A DNA stretch of 64,000 bases from Desulfobacteraceae bacterium Eth-SRB2 (GCA_004193595.1 RPGQ01000077.1:1-64000); one strand, 5' to 3'. Numbered from the stretch's first letter, positions 18,733 through 28,510 are shown. Translations and numbers: made by a program. The notes: a model not told the origin generated them from the sequence alone.

Positions 18733-19805
18733 TTATTTTTAATGCCTATCTACTTTACTCCTAATGCCGAAATGGTATATAATTCCCGGGGAGGATCGAT
18801 ATGCCCGGGAAATACATTGAACGAAGTTTGATTGATTTTCAAAGATCTTTTTCTGATAACGAATCGTGTGCTCAACATCTGGTTGAGCAACGTTGGCCAG
18901 ACGGATTTATCTGTCCTCGATGTGGGCACCAAGAAGCATGGTATCTTTCGAAACGACGTCTGTTTGATTGTCGAAGCTGTCGTCATCAAACAAGCATCAC
19001 TGCTGGTACTATTTTTCACAAAACACGTGTGCCTTTGCTGAAGTGGTATTGGTTGATCTACCACATGGCAATGGACAAAGTAGGTGTTTCTATTTTTGAA
19101 ATGCAGCGACTGCTTGGAATTGGATGTTACGAAACCGCCTGGATGATGGCCCATAAAGTTCGTAAAGCTATGGCGACGAGAGATGAGCAATATAGCCTTG
19201 CTGGTTTGGTAGAAATGGATGAATCGTTTTTTGGCCCTGTTGGTACGAAGCAAGGCCGAGGCAGTGAGCGTAAGAGCGTTGTTTTGTGTGCTGTTTCCAT
19301 TTACCGGAACTATAAGGGCGAAGAGAAACCTGGCTTTGCGCACATGCGTATAGTTAATGATGCTTCGGCAGAAACTATTGAAGATTTCTTGGAACGACTT
19401 GGCTGTGGCAAAAAAACACAAGAAGGGAAGCAACTTTTGGAAACAATACGCAGTGACGGCTGGCGATCCTATGAAAGAGCCGCGAAGAACAAAAATCTTT
19501 CGCATTGTAGAATAGTTCTTCGGGATCCTAAAGCAGCAGGCAGACTTATGCCGTGGATACATCGGATTATTGCTAATACAAAGAATGTCATTCGCGGCGC
19601 GCATCGCGGAGTTTCTGAAAAACATCTGCAGTCATACCTTTCTGAAATCGCTTATCGCTTCAATCGTCGATTTTGGGAAAAAGAACTCTTTGATCGTCTT
19701 ATTCACGCTTGCGTTAGTGCCGAAACTATTACCTATGATAAACTGGTTCATTCCAATAAAAACTTAACTAAGCTTAGGAGTTAAGTAGATAGGCATTTTA
19801 TTTTT
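18733..19805. mobile_element. Complete IS1595-family insertion sequence with 8-bp target duplication
   Basis: The element spans 18741-19797 (1057 bp). Its ends are inverted repeats of about 24 bp with one mismatch (left begins AATGCCTATCTACTT; right ends AAGTAGATAGGCATT). It is bounded by a perfect 8-bp direct repeat TTATTTTT at 18733-18740 and 19798-19805. One intact transposase gene is inside. The perfect duplication points to a recent insertion. Confidence 0.93.
18801..19784 (+). CDS. IS1595-family (ISXO2-like) transposase
   Basis: A 327-residue transposase with an N-terminal zinc ribbon (CPRCGHQEAWYLSKRRLFDCRSCRHQTS, about residues 38-65) and an ISXO2-type DDE/N core: EMDESFFGP, later SDGWRSY, and HRIIANTKNVIRGAHRGVSEKHLQSYLSEIAYRFNRR. 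The stop codon lies within the right inverted repeat. The frame is intact, so the element may be active. Confidence 0.93.
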   Translation: MPGKYIERSLIDFQRSFSDNESCAQHLVEQRWPDGFICPRCGHQEAWYLSKRRLFDCRSCRHQTSITAGTIFHKTRVPLLKWYWLIYHMAMDKVGVSIFEMQRLLGIGCYETAWMMAHKVRKAMATRDEQYSLAGLVEMDESFFGPVGTKQGRGSERKSVVLCAVSIYRNYKGEEKPGFAHMRIVNDASAETIEDFLERLGCGKKTQEGKQLLETIRSDGWRSYERAAKNKNLSHCRIVLRDPKAAGRLMPWIHRIIANTKNVIRGAHRGVSEKHLQSYLSEIAYRFNRRFWEKELFDRLIHACVSAETITYDKLVHSNKNLTKLRS

Positions 19806-19839
19806 TTATAAAATATTTTTAACATTACAAATTTTTACG

Positions 19840-19968
19840 CTGGTTCAGTTGAATAGACAGAAAAACATGGATTTCGAAATTATAGCTGTTAAAACAACTG
19901 CTTATACTAATTTCCTAAAGTCACAATAAACTGTTAATATAATTGAATCACCTGTTCAACTGAACCAG
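19840..19968. repeat. 129-bp MITE-like element
   Basis: The perfect 14-bp terminal inverted repeats CTGGTTCAGTTGAA and TTCAACTGAACCAG enclose AT-rich DNA with no ORF. A short TAC near both ends could be a target duplication, but that is not firm. It lies 35 bp from the IS1595 copy. Confidence 0.65.
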
Positions 19969-20239
19969 TACCCAAAATTTGTTTGAAACTTTTTCTCATT
20001 AACGGCGTCTAAAGCGTATAATTATCTGACTATATCTATAGAGCGATCTATGCTGAGCATTTTTCCCTCTATTTCTAAAATGAATTAAAAAGCATGGCTC
20101 AGTTTTTCGGGCAAATTTCACCAAGAAAACTTTTGAACTTCCTCTGTTCAGCGCATAATCATGGAAGAGCACCTTACCAGGCCGGAACAATCCGTTCGGT
20201 CGGAGGGAATGGTCGTTTAGAAGACATTTCCCACCCAGA
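19969..20239. other. Intergenic, no supported gene
   Basis: A minus-strand frame of 63 codons here (FRPGKVLFHDYALNRGSS...) has no recognised family and could be transposase debris. Nothing else was seen. Confidence 0.35.
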
Positions 20240-20902
20240 TTATACTTTCAAAAGGTAGGTTGAAGCCTCAGAAATTAGTTTATGCACGTCACAATACTTC
20301 ACGATATTCAAGCCACAATCATTAACAAGGAGTATTACTTCACGACGCGTTAAAGGATGCCACGGTGCAGTTTTATTAAATAGTTTTTTTGTTACAATAC
20401 GTTTCAGGTCATTTTTCATGTTAGAGATATAAAAGGTAACTATTACAAATTTGTTGGAAACACGTGCAAGCTCTCTAAGTGCAGCCTTTTTGTTCTCCAT
20501 GGGCAAATGTCCCATTAATCGAACACATGTTGTAGCGTCAAACACTGAATTATCAAATGAAAGCTGCTCGATATCTTCTTTATACAATCCTTTTATACCT
20601 GAAAATTGTTGGAGGCGTTTACGAGCGACTTCCATCATTTCATCAGATATGTCTGCGCCGAAAACTTTGTATCCAGTCAGTAGGAGGGTTTCAGTTATTC
20701 GACCGGTTCCACAAGGGATATCTAATAAACAAATTGAAGACGGGGAACAACCGGAGAATGCTGTCGACAAACAACGCAAAATCGACATCTTCTCTAATCT
20801 ATCAAGATATTTTCCTCTAATAGAAGTAAACCTTGTCTTGTCATATTGCACTGCATTGTGGTCATTTTGATAAGCATTTTTTGCCGTGTAATTATTCATC
20901 AT
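20240..20902 (-). CDS. Class I SAM-dependent methyltransferase
   Basis: 220 residues. SAM-binding motif I is LLDIPCGTGRITETLL (about 60-75), followed by GADISDEMMEVARKRL (motif II) and DATTCVRLMGHLP. It may methylate a sugar or the chain end of the polysaccharide. Its ATG directly follows the TGA of the upstream glycosyltransferase, so the two are probably translationally coupled. Confidence 0.85.
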   Translation of the reverse strand: MMNNYTAKNAYQNDHNAVQYDKTRFTSIRGKYLDRLEKMSILRCLSTAFSGCSPSSICLLDIPCGTGRITETLLLTGYKVFGADISDEMMEVARKRLQQFSGIKGLYKEDIEQLSFDNSVFDATTCVRLMGHLPMENKKAALRELARVSNKFVIVTFYISNMKNDLKRIVTKKLFNKTAPWHPLTRREVILLVNDCGLNIVKYCDVHKLISEASTYLLKV

Positions 20903-22108
20903 TCATTTTCTCCGCACTCCTTCACGCCATAAGTCAACATACATTTCTGCAGCAGTTTCTATATTGAATTTTTTAGCTACCCATCTTCTTGCATTTTCTG
21001 AAATCTTCGCGAGATTATTATCATTGATCACTCTGATGATCGTTGGCTCTATATCTTTAATTGTTTCAGCAACAAATCCTGTTTGTCTTTCGATTACAAT
21101 TTCATCCACGCCCTTAACATTATTCGTCAATACCGGTGTTCCACGTGCCATGGCTTCTATCCAAGTCAGAGGTGGCGAAACGATTGAGCTTAAATTTCCG
21201 ACAGGAGAATAAAAAATATCTGCAGTTTCTAAAAGATCAGGGAAATTTTGAACATTAGTAATTATACTTATGTAATCACTTTCATGAGCCGTATATTCCT
21301 GTCGAAAAACTTGGGGTTTAAAGGCAAATATAAAGTGACAAAAGTCATAGAGTTTTGTAATCCTTTTAGCTACAGTAAGTGCAATCCAAAAATCCTCTAT
21401 TTGAATCTGTTGGATAAATCCAGACCAAAGGAACAATTTATCGGACGGTTTAACGCCCATTTTTCTTCTTAGCTCAATTTGTTGAGATAATTTCATTTGC
21501 TTTTTAGGCAAATTTACGCTCCACCTAATTACTCGCAATTTTTCTTTTGAAAATCCCAAATCAATTAATTTTTTCCGATAGGCTTCTGTGTGGGGAATAA
21601 TTTTATCTAACTTTTCAAAACTAAATTTCAAATATTGGTTGTATAATTTCCCACGTGGGCTATATGTAGGTGCTGAGTAAGTAACATACAGATAAGGGAA
21701 TATCCATTTAATTAATCGCATTGCTGGGCCTAAGTTGTCTATAAAGTGAATCACGTCGATATCATGGCTATGAATCAGCTTTTTCAACAACCCCAAACTT
21801 GATATAATAGTTATCAATATTTCAATGAGTTCTTGAAAAGGGTTATGCTTATGGCGGTAGTATCTCAATTTACCTTTTTCACCATAAAACCTGCTGGCGT
21901 TTCTATGAAATGGGCGGCTAATATTGTAAATTGGTGTTTTTGTGCTGGATGTTTGTTGATATAGGATTTTCTTTTCATTATCATTTATTGACGCAATAAA
22001 AACTTTGCAATTCTTTCTTGACAATAATGAGAGCAAGCCAAACCAATAATTCTTATCTCCAACTGTAATATATGGCAAATAACCTTTGCCTATAAGCAGT
22101 ACAACCAC
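20903..22108 (-). CDS. Glycosyltransferase family 4
   Basis: 401 residues, GT-B fold. The N-terminal domain contains LIHSHDIDVIHFIDNLGPAM. The C-terminal domain contains PPLTWIEAMARGTPVLTNNVKGVDEIV, the donor-binding E-x7-E-like region, though the preceding segment (SPVGNLSSIV) is less canonical. It is coupled to the methyltransferase that follows. Acceptor and donor are unknown. Confidence 0.8.
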   Translation of the reverse strand: MVVLLIGKGYLPYITVGDKNYWFGLLSLLSRKNCKVFIASINDNEKKILYQQTSSTKTPIYNISRPFHRNASRFYGEKGKLRYYRHKHNPFQELIEILITIISSLGLLKKLIHSHDIDVIHFIDNLGPAMRLIKWIFPYLYVTYSAPTYSPRGKLYNQYLKFSFEKLDKIIPHTEAYRKKLIDLGFSKEKLRVIRWSVNLPKKQMKLSQQIELRRKMGVKPSDKLFLWSGFIQQIQIEDFWIALTVAKRITKLYDFCHFIFAFKPQVFRQEYTAHESDYISIITNVQNFPDLLETADIFYSPVGNLSSIVSPPLTWIEAMARGTPVLTNNVKGVDEIVIERQTGFVAETIKDIEPTIIRVINDNNLAKISENARRWVAKKFNIETAAEMYVDLWREGVRRK

Positions 22109-22208
22109 CTGTATTCCTCCTTAAATCGTTATATATGCTTTCTATAAAGGTTATAGATGCAGTTTTTGGTCACATATAATCTTGAATATAATTTAAAAGA
22201 GAGTGTTG

Positions 22209-23690
22209 TCAGAACTTGGATTTTGGCACAGCTATTTTGTTTGAAACCATTTCGTCCTTGAAAGAATATGCATAAGAAGCAATGAGCCAAAAAATATATG
22301 AAACAACCGGGTTACGCCAAGCTAGGCCATGCTGAGGGCCTATGAGGACATAATAAACCCATACGCCTATGCCTGTTAACAAAACAAAATCGCTTGGATT
22401 CCTGAAATATGATACAAGTATCTGTTTCCCAACGATAAAAAACATCCATGAGTATAGAGTTAGTCCCAAAACACCAACATCAGCTAACGCTCCTGGGTAC
22501 TGCGTTATCAGAAAGCTTGGATTGTCCATTGATAAAGTGCCTAAAATACCAGGCTCGCCAATATTTCCTGTAAGAGTGCTTCCTGGACCTAAACCAAAAA
22601 AAACAGTCTCTGAAGATCGAAATACGTAGTCCAAAACTAAAAGTGCAGATTTTAAGCGAAGCGGTTCGAAAGCTCGATTCGATGGGAAATCCAATTCAAC
22701 AAATGGCAGAAGGTTTAAAACTCTAATAAAATCCACATTAAAGGAAAATTTGCTCCAAAACAGGTAAATAAAGAACAGCGCTAAAATAAACAACAAGAAA
22801 ACGAAAAGCATTTTAAAGTACAATCTGATATTATGGTGACCTCGTGTAGCATAGAAATGTGCGGTGAACAAAACCACAATTAGTATACCACTCGAATAGT
22901 AAATGCTTTTTATTTCACCCAACGGTGCAAGGCAAAATAGCAAACCTATGCATATCACATGCTTAAACGTCAATCTTTTAATTAGACCGTGAGCCATGAC
23001 AAAAACTATAGAGATTACCGCTAAAATGCCTAACGGGTATGTGCCAAACTCGCCTAAAGTAAAACTTACCGAATCTCCTCTGTACCCAAAAATGAAATAT
23101 CTGATAGCAACTTCGGGGATTTGAACAAGCACCAATATCAAAACCGCAAGAAATACTTTTCTTGTAATTTCCTTGATATCTGGCAAGCTCTCGAAAACGA
23201 AAAATAGCGCAGGAAACGAAAGGAACAGAAGTATGGTTGATACAACGCTCATTAAGCTATATTGCCTTATTATTCCAGATAAAACAATTTCAATAACCAA
23301 AAGCATAAATCCGATCAGGAATTCTTTTCGAAACCTAAATTGCCTCTTATGCCATTTAGGCAACAATTCCAACATTATCAGAGCGGGTAATATGAAATAG
23401 AAAGACCATCTTAGAATTATTACGCCGGCTAAAAGGCCGCCAGGCGCAGTCTGAGCTGGCACATACAAAAGGAAAATAAAAAGGGAAATAACAATAAATG
23501 TCTTGCTTAATTTGTAGTATATTAAGATCCCCCATATTAAAGCGATTTGACCAATAATTACAAGATAATGTTCATCTATAATCGCATATGATATTAATGA
23601 AATGTATGCTGTTGATACTAACAAAAGCATAGCCTTGGGAATTAATCCAGTACATCCCAAAATCATTAATGGATTTTTTAAATATGTCAT
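22209..23690 (-). CDS. O-antigen polymerase (Wzy)-like membrane protein
   Basis: 493 residues, very hydrophobic, with about 12 membrane segments and a long loop around residues 320-400 (GLGPGSTLTGNIGEPGILG...QYPGALADVGVLGL) resembling the substrate loop of Wzy/O-antigen ligase proteins. It is flanked by glycosyltransferases and lies near the Wzx flippase, so this is the more likely repeat-unit polymerase of the locus. The sequence diverges strongly within the family, so the assignment is by topology and context. Confidence 0.75.
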   Translation of the reverse strand: MTYLKNPLMILGCTGLIPKAMLLLVSTAYISLISYAIIDEHYLVIIGQIALIWGILIYYKLSKTFIVISLFIFLLYVPAQTAPGGLLAGVIILRWSFYFILPALIMLELLPKWHKRQFRFRKEFLIGFMLLVIEIVLSGIIRQYSLMSVVSTILLFLSFPALFFVFESLPDIKEITRKVFLAVLILVLVQIPEVAIRYFIFGYRGDSVSFTLGEFGTYPLGILAVISIVFVMAHGLIKRLTFKHVICIGLLFCLAPLGEIKSIYYSSGILIVVLFTAHFYATRGHHNIRLYFKMLFVFLLFILALFFIYLFWSKFSFNVDFIRVLNLLPFVELDFPSNRAFEPLRLKSALLVLDYVFRSSETVFFGLGPGSTLTGNIGEPGILGTLSMDNPSFLITQYPGALADVGVLGLTLYSWMFFIVGKQILVSYFRNPSDFVLLTGIGVWVYYVLIGPQHGLAWRNPVVSYIFWLIASYAYSFKDEMVSNKIAVPKSKF

Positions 23691-23719
23691 CTTTATGCTG
23701 AGGAATTATCCAAGTAGAC

Positions 23720-25006
23720 TTAAAGCCATGGCGATGGTTTAACCTTAAGAAACACCCTAGGATCAATGAAACCAAATTTATTTCTTTTTTCCAAAATGCT
23801 TTCGTACAATTCAACATATCTCGGCAACGTTGCTTCGGGGGAGTGATGACGTTGCACATAACCCACTCCGAGGCTACCCAGTTTGGAGAGCTCTTCCCTG
23901 TGGGAAAAATAGTACTTCAAATGTGCTCGAATATCCTCCTGTGTTCTGACATTTATAACCGGTGGGGCTTCTCCGAACATCGTCTCAAAAACATCACTCA
24001 AAATATAACACATAAGAGGCGCACCGCAGGCCATGGCCTCAATCCCTATTACCCCATACCCTCCAGCAACCAGCCCATCAACCACAATATCGCAGCTTCT
24101 GTATAACGCGATTAATTTGTAGCGCGGCATAATGTCAACCCAGAAAATGTTACTTTCAATATTCAACTCCCTTATCAACTCCCTCGAGGCTTCCGTATCA
24201 GCATCATTCTTATCCACCATAATTGCACCGACCGAAAGGCCGTCTGACACTATTGTGCTTGCAAGCGCTCTAAGAAATACATCATTCCCATAAGAGCATC
24301 TATGTGTGATGCTTGATTCCCAAGTCCAAATCTGCCGAGTAGGCTGAAAAAGCACAAGCTCACATTTCTCACGGATTGAATCAACAATTTGTGGACTGGG
24401 AGACATTTGAGAATTCCCAGCCGAACAAAAACTCATAGTATCGATCATCAATCCAATAGGTGCAATTTTTTTTCCTGGCAAAATCTTCCTATAGGCTTTT
24501 GCCCAGTTCGTGCTTACCGTACAAAAGATAATGCAAGCGGCCTTATCATAACCTTTGAGCATTTTCCTCCTAAGTCCCAAGAGCATAGGATGTGGGAACA
24601 GACCTTTGTACCTCAACTGCAAAAAAGAATACATTGTCCATAGGAAAAAATCACCACCTTGAGGTAGAATTACGAACGGCACTCCAGAATCCATAATCCA
24701 GGGAGCAAAATTGCCTTGGCACTGAATTAAGTCACATTTCAAAAGCATCTTCGCGTTATGGGTATCAATAAACCACCGGGGCAACAATCTTTCGCAGGGT
24801 ATTTGTAACTGATGTATCCATTCTGGATAATTTGCCTTTAAGTCCGGATCTTCAGATTCAGGAAAGTTTTGAGGCTCTCTTTGATCAGAAGGGGCGAGGA
24901 AAAGGTGAACATCCATGCCCTCCTTTCTCAAATATTTTGCAATGTCATAATTGATATTACAAGTATTTCCAATAAAATGAACTCGCAATTGACTTTCTCT
25001 CCTCAT
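23720..25006 (-). CDS. Glycosyltransferase family 4-like protein
   Basis: 428 residues. The N-terminal part (RVHFIGNTCNINYDIAKYLRKEGMDVHLFLAP) is the acceptor domain. The C-terminal part has LVAGGYGVIGIEAMACGAPLMCYI, the GT4 nucleotide-sugar site, followed by a helical tail. It lies between the Wzx and Wzy genes. Specificity is unknown. Confidence 0.82.
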   Translation of the reverse strand: MRRESQLRVHFIGNTCNINYDIAKYLRKEGMDVHLFLAPSDQREPQNFPESEDPDLKANYPEWIHQLQIPCERLLPRWFIDTHNAKMLLKCDLIQCQGNFAPWIMDSGVPFVILPQGGDFFLWTMYSFLQLRYKGLFPHPMLLGLRRKMLKGYDKAACIIFCTVSTNWAKAYRKILPGKKIAPIGLMIDTMSFCSAGNSQMSPSPQIVDSIREKCELVLFQPTRQIWTWESSITHRCSYGNDVFLRALASTIVSDGLSVGAIMVDKNDADTEASRELIRELNIESNIFWVDIMPRYKLIALYRSCDIVVDGLVAGGYGVIGIEAMACGAPLMCYILSDVFETMFGEAPPVINVRTQEDIRAHLKYYFSHREELSKLGSLGVGYVQRHHSPEATLPRYVELYESILEKRNKFGFIDPRVFLKVKPSPWL

Positions 25007-25068
25007 TTGTGCGTAGAAATAATTTCAAAGCCACTCGAATCCTATTCCAGGATAATCGAGTACCAGGC

Positions 25069-26574
25069 TCAATTCCTCGATCGCCACAAGATGCGGCCCC
25101 GAATCGCTTGAAATTCCGATCGCAGGCGCTGCCGCTCTTTAACCGTGAATAAGAGAAACCATCCGACAATAGGAACAATCAGTGTTCCAACTGTGTATAT
25201 GGAACGTGATGCAGTTCCGCCAAATTCAACACCGGCCCACATTCCGAAAACACCGATAGCAATAGTTACACCCATCAGTGCCAGAACCGGTCGAAACGGC
25301 CAGGGTAATCTGTAAACATGCTGCGCGAGCCACGATCCAGAAAAAGCTCTGGCCGTTTGCCCGAACAGAACCCCCAGCGCCACTCCCAAAAGGCCATATT
25401 TTACGCCCAATCCATAGCCAGCTATAGCCGTTACAAACAAAAATGCAGCAAAAGAATACAGGTTGAGGAAACTTTTTTTAGATAGGGTAATACCAATTTC
25501 CGTAATCCAAACCGTACCCTTGATACCCAAAGCCATTGACAAAGGGAAAACGACAATTGCCGCCCCAGCGTAACGATCCGAGGCCAGCAGAAGAATTGCG
25601 GGTTGCGCTATGGCCGAAAGGAGAAGCACGGCAACGCTTATCCCTAAGGTAAATGCTTTTAGGACATAGTTGTAGGTATGGGCTGCGTCAGGATCTCTGT
25701 GAATTGCCAGTGAAAATGGCCCCCACGCTGTATAAAAGGCTTGGTTGACAAGTGCTATCAACATTGCGATCTTGGCGCCTGCCGCATAAAGCCCTAAATC
25801 GTTGGCTCCCAAAAGACTATTTACCAAACTCCGTTCCAAAGCCGGCACAAAAGCCCCAATGCAAGAAATAATGCCAAAAGGTAATGCAAAAGGTACTAAT
25901 TCCCTCAAGAAAGCGAATCCATTTGGAATAACCAGCCAAGTTCTAATGAACGTCAGACCCAATATACCAAAAGAGATTCTTACCACCAGATAGATTAAAA
26001 AAACGCCCTCGACACCGATTTTTAAAACAAGAATAGCGAAAAGCAAGAGAGTTACGTTCAAAACAACCGTGCCTAAGGAAATAATCAAATACCGTATACG
26101 GGAAAACGTCCATTTAAGCAAAATTTGGGAAAAATTGTTTAAAACCTGAAACGGCACTTGAAGGAGAACAATCTTAAGCAATAACTCCGACTTTGGCGCC
26201 TCACTCAGATTTTCGGCCCACATCCCGGCAGCAATCCAAAGCAGCGGCAAGGCCAATAAAACAAAACCAATCTGCAGAAAGAAAGACTGGGAGATGATCT
26301 GTCGGCGCGCATCTTCGTTTTCGTACTCATAAAAGAACCTGGCAACAGCCGAATCCTGCCCAAAGATAAAGAAGGTCGCTAGCAACGTACTGATAACTGT
26401 GAAAAAATCGATGACGCCGAAATCAGAAACAGAAAAGTGTCGGGCCAACAACGGAAAAGTAATCAGAGCAAACGCTTTGTTCAACGCTGTAGCACCGCCA
26501 TAAAGAACTGAGTCTTTTGCAAGAAAGCGTAGTCTGTGTCGAATACTCAAACGTGATGGGTCATCAATTTCCAA
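25069..26574 (-). CDS. Lipid-linked oligosaccharide flippase (Wzx, MOP superfamily)
   Basis: 501 residues with 12-14 predicted membrane helices and the family's N-terminal pattern LAKDSVLYGGATALNKAFALITFPLLARHFSVSDFG, as in polysaccharide biosynthesis/Wzx proteins. It would move the undecaprenyl-linked repeat across the inner membrane. No soluble domain is fused. Confidence 0.88.
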   Translation of the reverse strand: MEIDDPSRLSIRHRLRFLAKDSVLYGGATALNKAFALITFPLLARHFSVSDFGVIDFFTVISTLLATFFIFGQDSAVARFFYEYENEDARRQIISQSFFLQIGFVLLALPLLWIAAGMWAENLSEAPKSELLLKIVLLQVPFQVLNNFSQILLKWTFSRIRYLIISLGTVVLNVTLLLFAILVLKIGVEGVFLIYLVVRISFGILGLTFIRTWLVIPNGFAFLRELVPFALPFGIISCIGAFVPALERSLVNSLLGANDLGLYAAGAKIAMLIALVNQAFYTAWGPFSLAIHRDPDAAHTYNYVLKAFTLGISVAVLLLSAIAQPAILLLASDRYAGAAIVVFPLSMALGIKGTVWITEIGITLSKKSFLNLYSFAAFLFVTAIAGYGLGVKYGLLGVALGVLFGQTARAFSGSWLAQHVYRLPWPFRPVLALMGVTIAIGVFGMWAGVEFGGTASRSIYTVGTLIVPIVGWFLLFTVKERQRLRSEFQAIRGRILWRSRN

Positions 26575-26682
26575 GATTTTGGGTAATCCTAATCAAATCA
26601 CACCGCAATTCAGGTTTTTTTGCTGGTGATCCATGATAAACCAAAATATATTTTGTTTATAGTGGCATTCATCAAAATTGCC

Positions 26683-27396
26683 TCAAGTCCGTGTGATTAT
26701 GCTTTTTGTTTCATCTGCACCAATATTCATTAGAGCGTCGATAACTGATAAACCAGGTATGAACTTATCGCTATTTATTTGGGTATATGTAGTCGGCCTA
26801 AATTCTGAATAAGTCAAATGAATATTCTTTTTCTCAAAAAGGCTTTCGTCTTGATAGTTTTTCGCTCCAACGCCCGAAATATAAGTACCACCTCCTACTT
26901 TCTCTACAAGATCAACAAGCATTTCTGTTGAGCTTCCTATTGGAGCTAGTGTAGAGCTATAAATGATTTCAGGCCTGAGATCCAAGGCTTCCATCACACG
27001 TTCTATAAACTTCATATTTCTTGTTAACAGCCGCAGAGAATGATGATCAAAATACTCACAAATATAGTCAACAAAATCCCCGTAAAATGGTGCCTTGCCA
27101 TAGCTTTGTTCTATGGTTTTCATCAACTTTTTGATGTTCGCTGGGTTCTGTTTCAGGACTTCCATCTCGTTTATTTTCTGCCCGATAACACCCTTAGGTT
27201 TCTTCAGGGTTACTGAAAACCAATATTCCTTCCCCTGAACACAAAGTTTGACTCTCCGGCACCAGAAGTTTGCATCACGGGGATTGTTTTTGGTATGGTC
27301 AAGAACTACGAATACATCAGCAACGCTAATCTTCTTGAAAAATCCCAACCACGGCATAAAATCCGGCTGATGAATAGCTACTTTTTTCCTACTCAT
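26683..27396 (-). CDS. WbqC family protein
   Basis: 237 residues with the family hallmarks: VAIHQPDFMPWLGFFKKISVADVFVVLDHTKNNPRDANFWCRR at the N-terminus, and TYISGVGAKNYQDESLFEKKNIHLTYSEF later. WbqC proteins occur in O-antigen and glycolipid loci; their activity is not well established, with a role in amide or acyl modification of sugars often suggested. It overlaps the upstream sulfotransferase end by 8 bp. Confidence 0.88.
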   Translation of the reverse strand: MSRKKVAIHQPDFMPWLGFFKKISVADVFVVLDHTKNNPRDANFWCRRVKLCVQGKEYWFSVTLKKPKGVIGQKINEMEVLKQNPANIKKLMKTIEQSYGKAPFYGDFVDYICEYFDHHSLRLLTRNMKFIERVMEALDLRPEIIYSSTLAPIGSSTEMLVDLVEKVGGGTYISGVGAKNYQDESLFEKKNIHLTYSEFRPTTYTQINSDKFIPGLSVIDALMNIGADETKSIITRT

Positions 27397-28336
27397 AGCT
27401 TATTCCTCCAATTTCATCGAAGCCATCAATCAGATCCTTTAAGAGCTCAGCATCTCGCTCCTTTCTTGCGACTTCGAATTTCCCGGGGATATCTAGCACT
27501 CTTAAATTACAGCCAAGCCTATTCGCCTTATTAACCAATTCATTAAGCAGACTTACAGGGTCATCACAAAGTGCTTTATATGAAATCCTTACCAACTGGT
27601 TTTCCTGCAAATGAGATATCTTTTGCTCGTACATATCTGCAAGAAACTTAACTTGGCCGGCTATCTGAACATTGTAGGGAGAGTTTCGGATTTTCATAAA
27701 TTGTGAAGCGGGGGGATAGGAACTCCACCAAACATTCAAATCATTGAAATGGTTCAACCGTGCTTCAGCGAGAGAATAGGCCACGTCCAGTTGATCTCGT
27801 TCGATGTAGACAAAAACAGCCTTTTCGAACATTGAGGAAAAATGTTCAAGATGATATCCAACTAATTCGAGAGGCTTATGAACCAAATTGCTTTCTAATA
27901 TTTGGTTAAGATTGCAAATTTTTCGTCGAACCTTATTCCAATCGATTTTATTAATGTCTATCTTGATTGGCTTTTGGTCTAAAACGCTTATATTCATAAT
28001 ATCATGCCAAAACCAGGAAAATTCATGGGGTTCCCAGGGGAAGCTGGTTTTGGCATATGTGGACGAAAATAAAGTCTCCTTTAATGATCCAAAAACAAGC
28101 TTTGAAAGAAAAGCGCCGACCAGCGGCGCCTTCCAAAATCTTGCAATCAGATGGTTGGTACACATCACATTCAGACTGCTAAAAATAACCTGAGTAATAA
28201 GCGTTGTGCCGGAACGCGGGAGACCTAAAACAAAAATATTGAGATATCGTTCCTCCACATCTGTCTCAAGTAGCATGTCAAGCGACCTCAAGTCTTCATT
28301 AAGAGTTTTGAGAAAGTTCTTTGTATTCATATACAT
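27389..28336 (-). CDS. Sulfotransferase family protein
   Basis: 315 residues. LGLPRSGTTLITQVIFSS (about residues 33-50) is the 5'-phosphosulfate-binding loop of PAPS-dependent sulfotransferases; VFVYIERDQLDVAYSLAEARL (about 180-200) fits the 3'-phosphate-binding region. The probable role is O-sulfation of the polysaccharide or a lipid-linked intermediate, inferred from context. It overlaps the downstream WbqC gene. Confidence 0.8.
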   Translation of the reverse strand: MYMNTKNFLKTLNEDLRSLDMLLETDVEERYLNIFVLGLPRSGTTLITQVIFSSLNVMCTNHLIARFWKAPLVGAFLSKLVFGSLKETLFSSTYAKTSFPWEPHEFSWFWHDIMNISVLDQKPIKIDINKIDWNKVRRKICNLNQILESNLVHKPLELVGYHLEHFSSMFEKAVFVYIERDQLDVAYSLAEARLNHFNDLNVWWSSYPPASQFMKIRNSPYNVQIAGQVKFLADMYEQKISHLQENQLVRISYKALCDDPVSLLNELVNKANRLGCNLRVLDIPGKFEVARKERDAELLKDLIDGFDEIGGISYE

Positions 28337-28510
28337 GGATCCATAAAGGTAAATTTAAAAGGCATTTTCAATAGAATATCCAACCATACACAACGCCACC
28401 CAAATAACGGGGTTTTGCTTCAACCCCTATAAAGGGGTATTTAGATGGACCCCGTGGATGGGGGTTTTTCTTTACATTTGCATTTCTATCGTCCTCAAAA
28501 TCCTCAAAAT
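28337..28510. other. Intergenic with short palindromes
   Basis: It contains AACCCCTATAAAGGGGT and CCCCGTGGATGGGG hairpins; neither makes a classic terminator for the minus-strand genes. Confidence 0.4.

Noticed and set aside
18750-19625. Long minus-strand open frame of 291 codons opposite the IS1595 transposase
   Set aside because: It is the antisense shadow of the transposase, with no domain pattern of its own.
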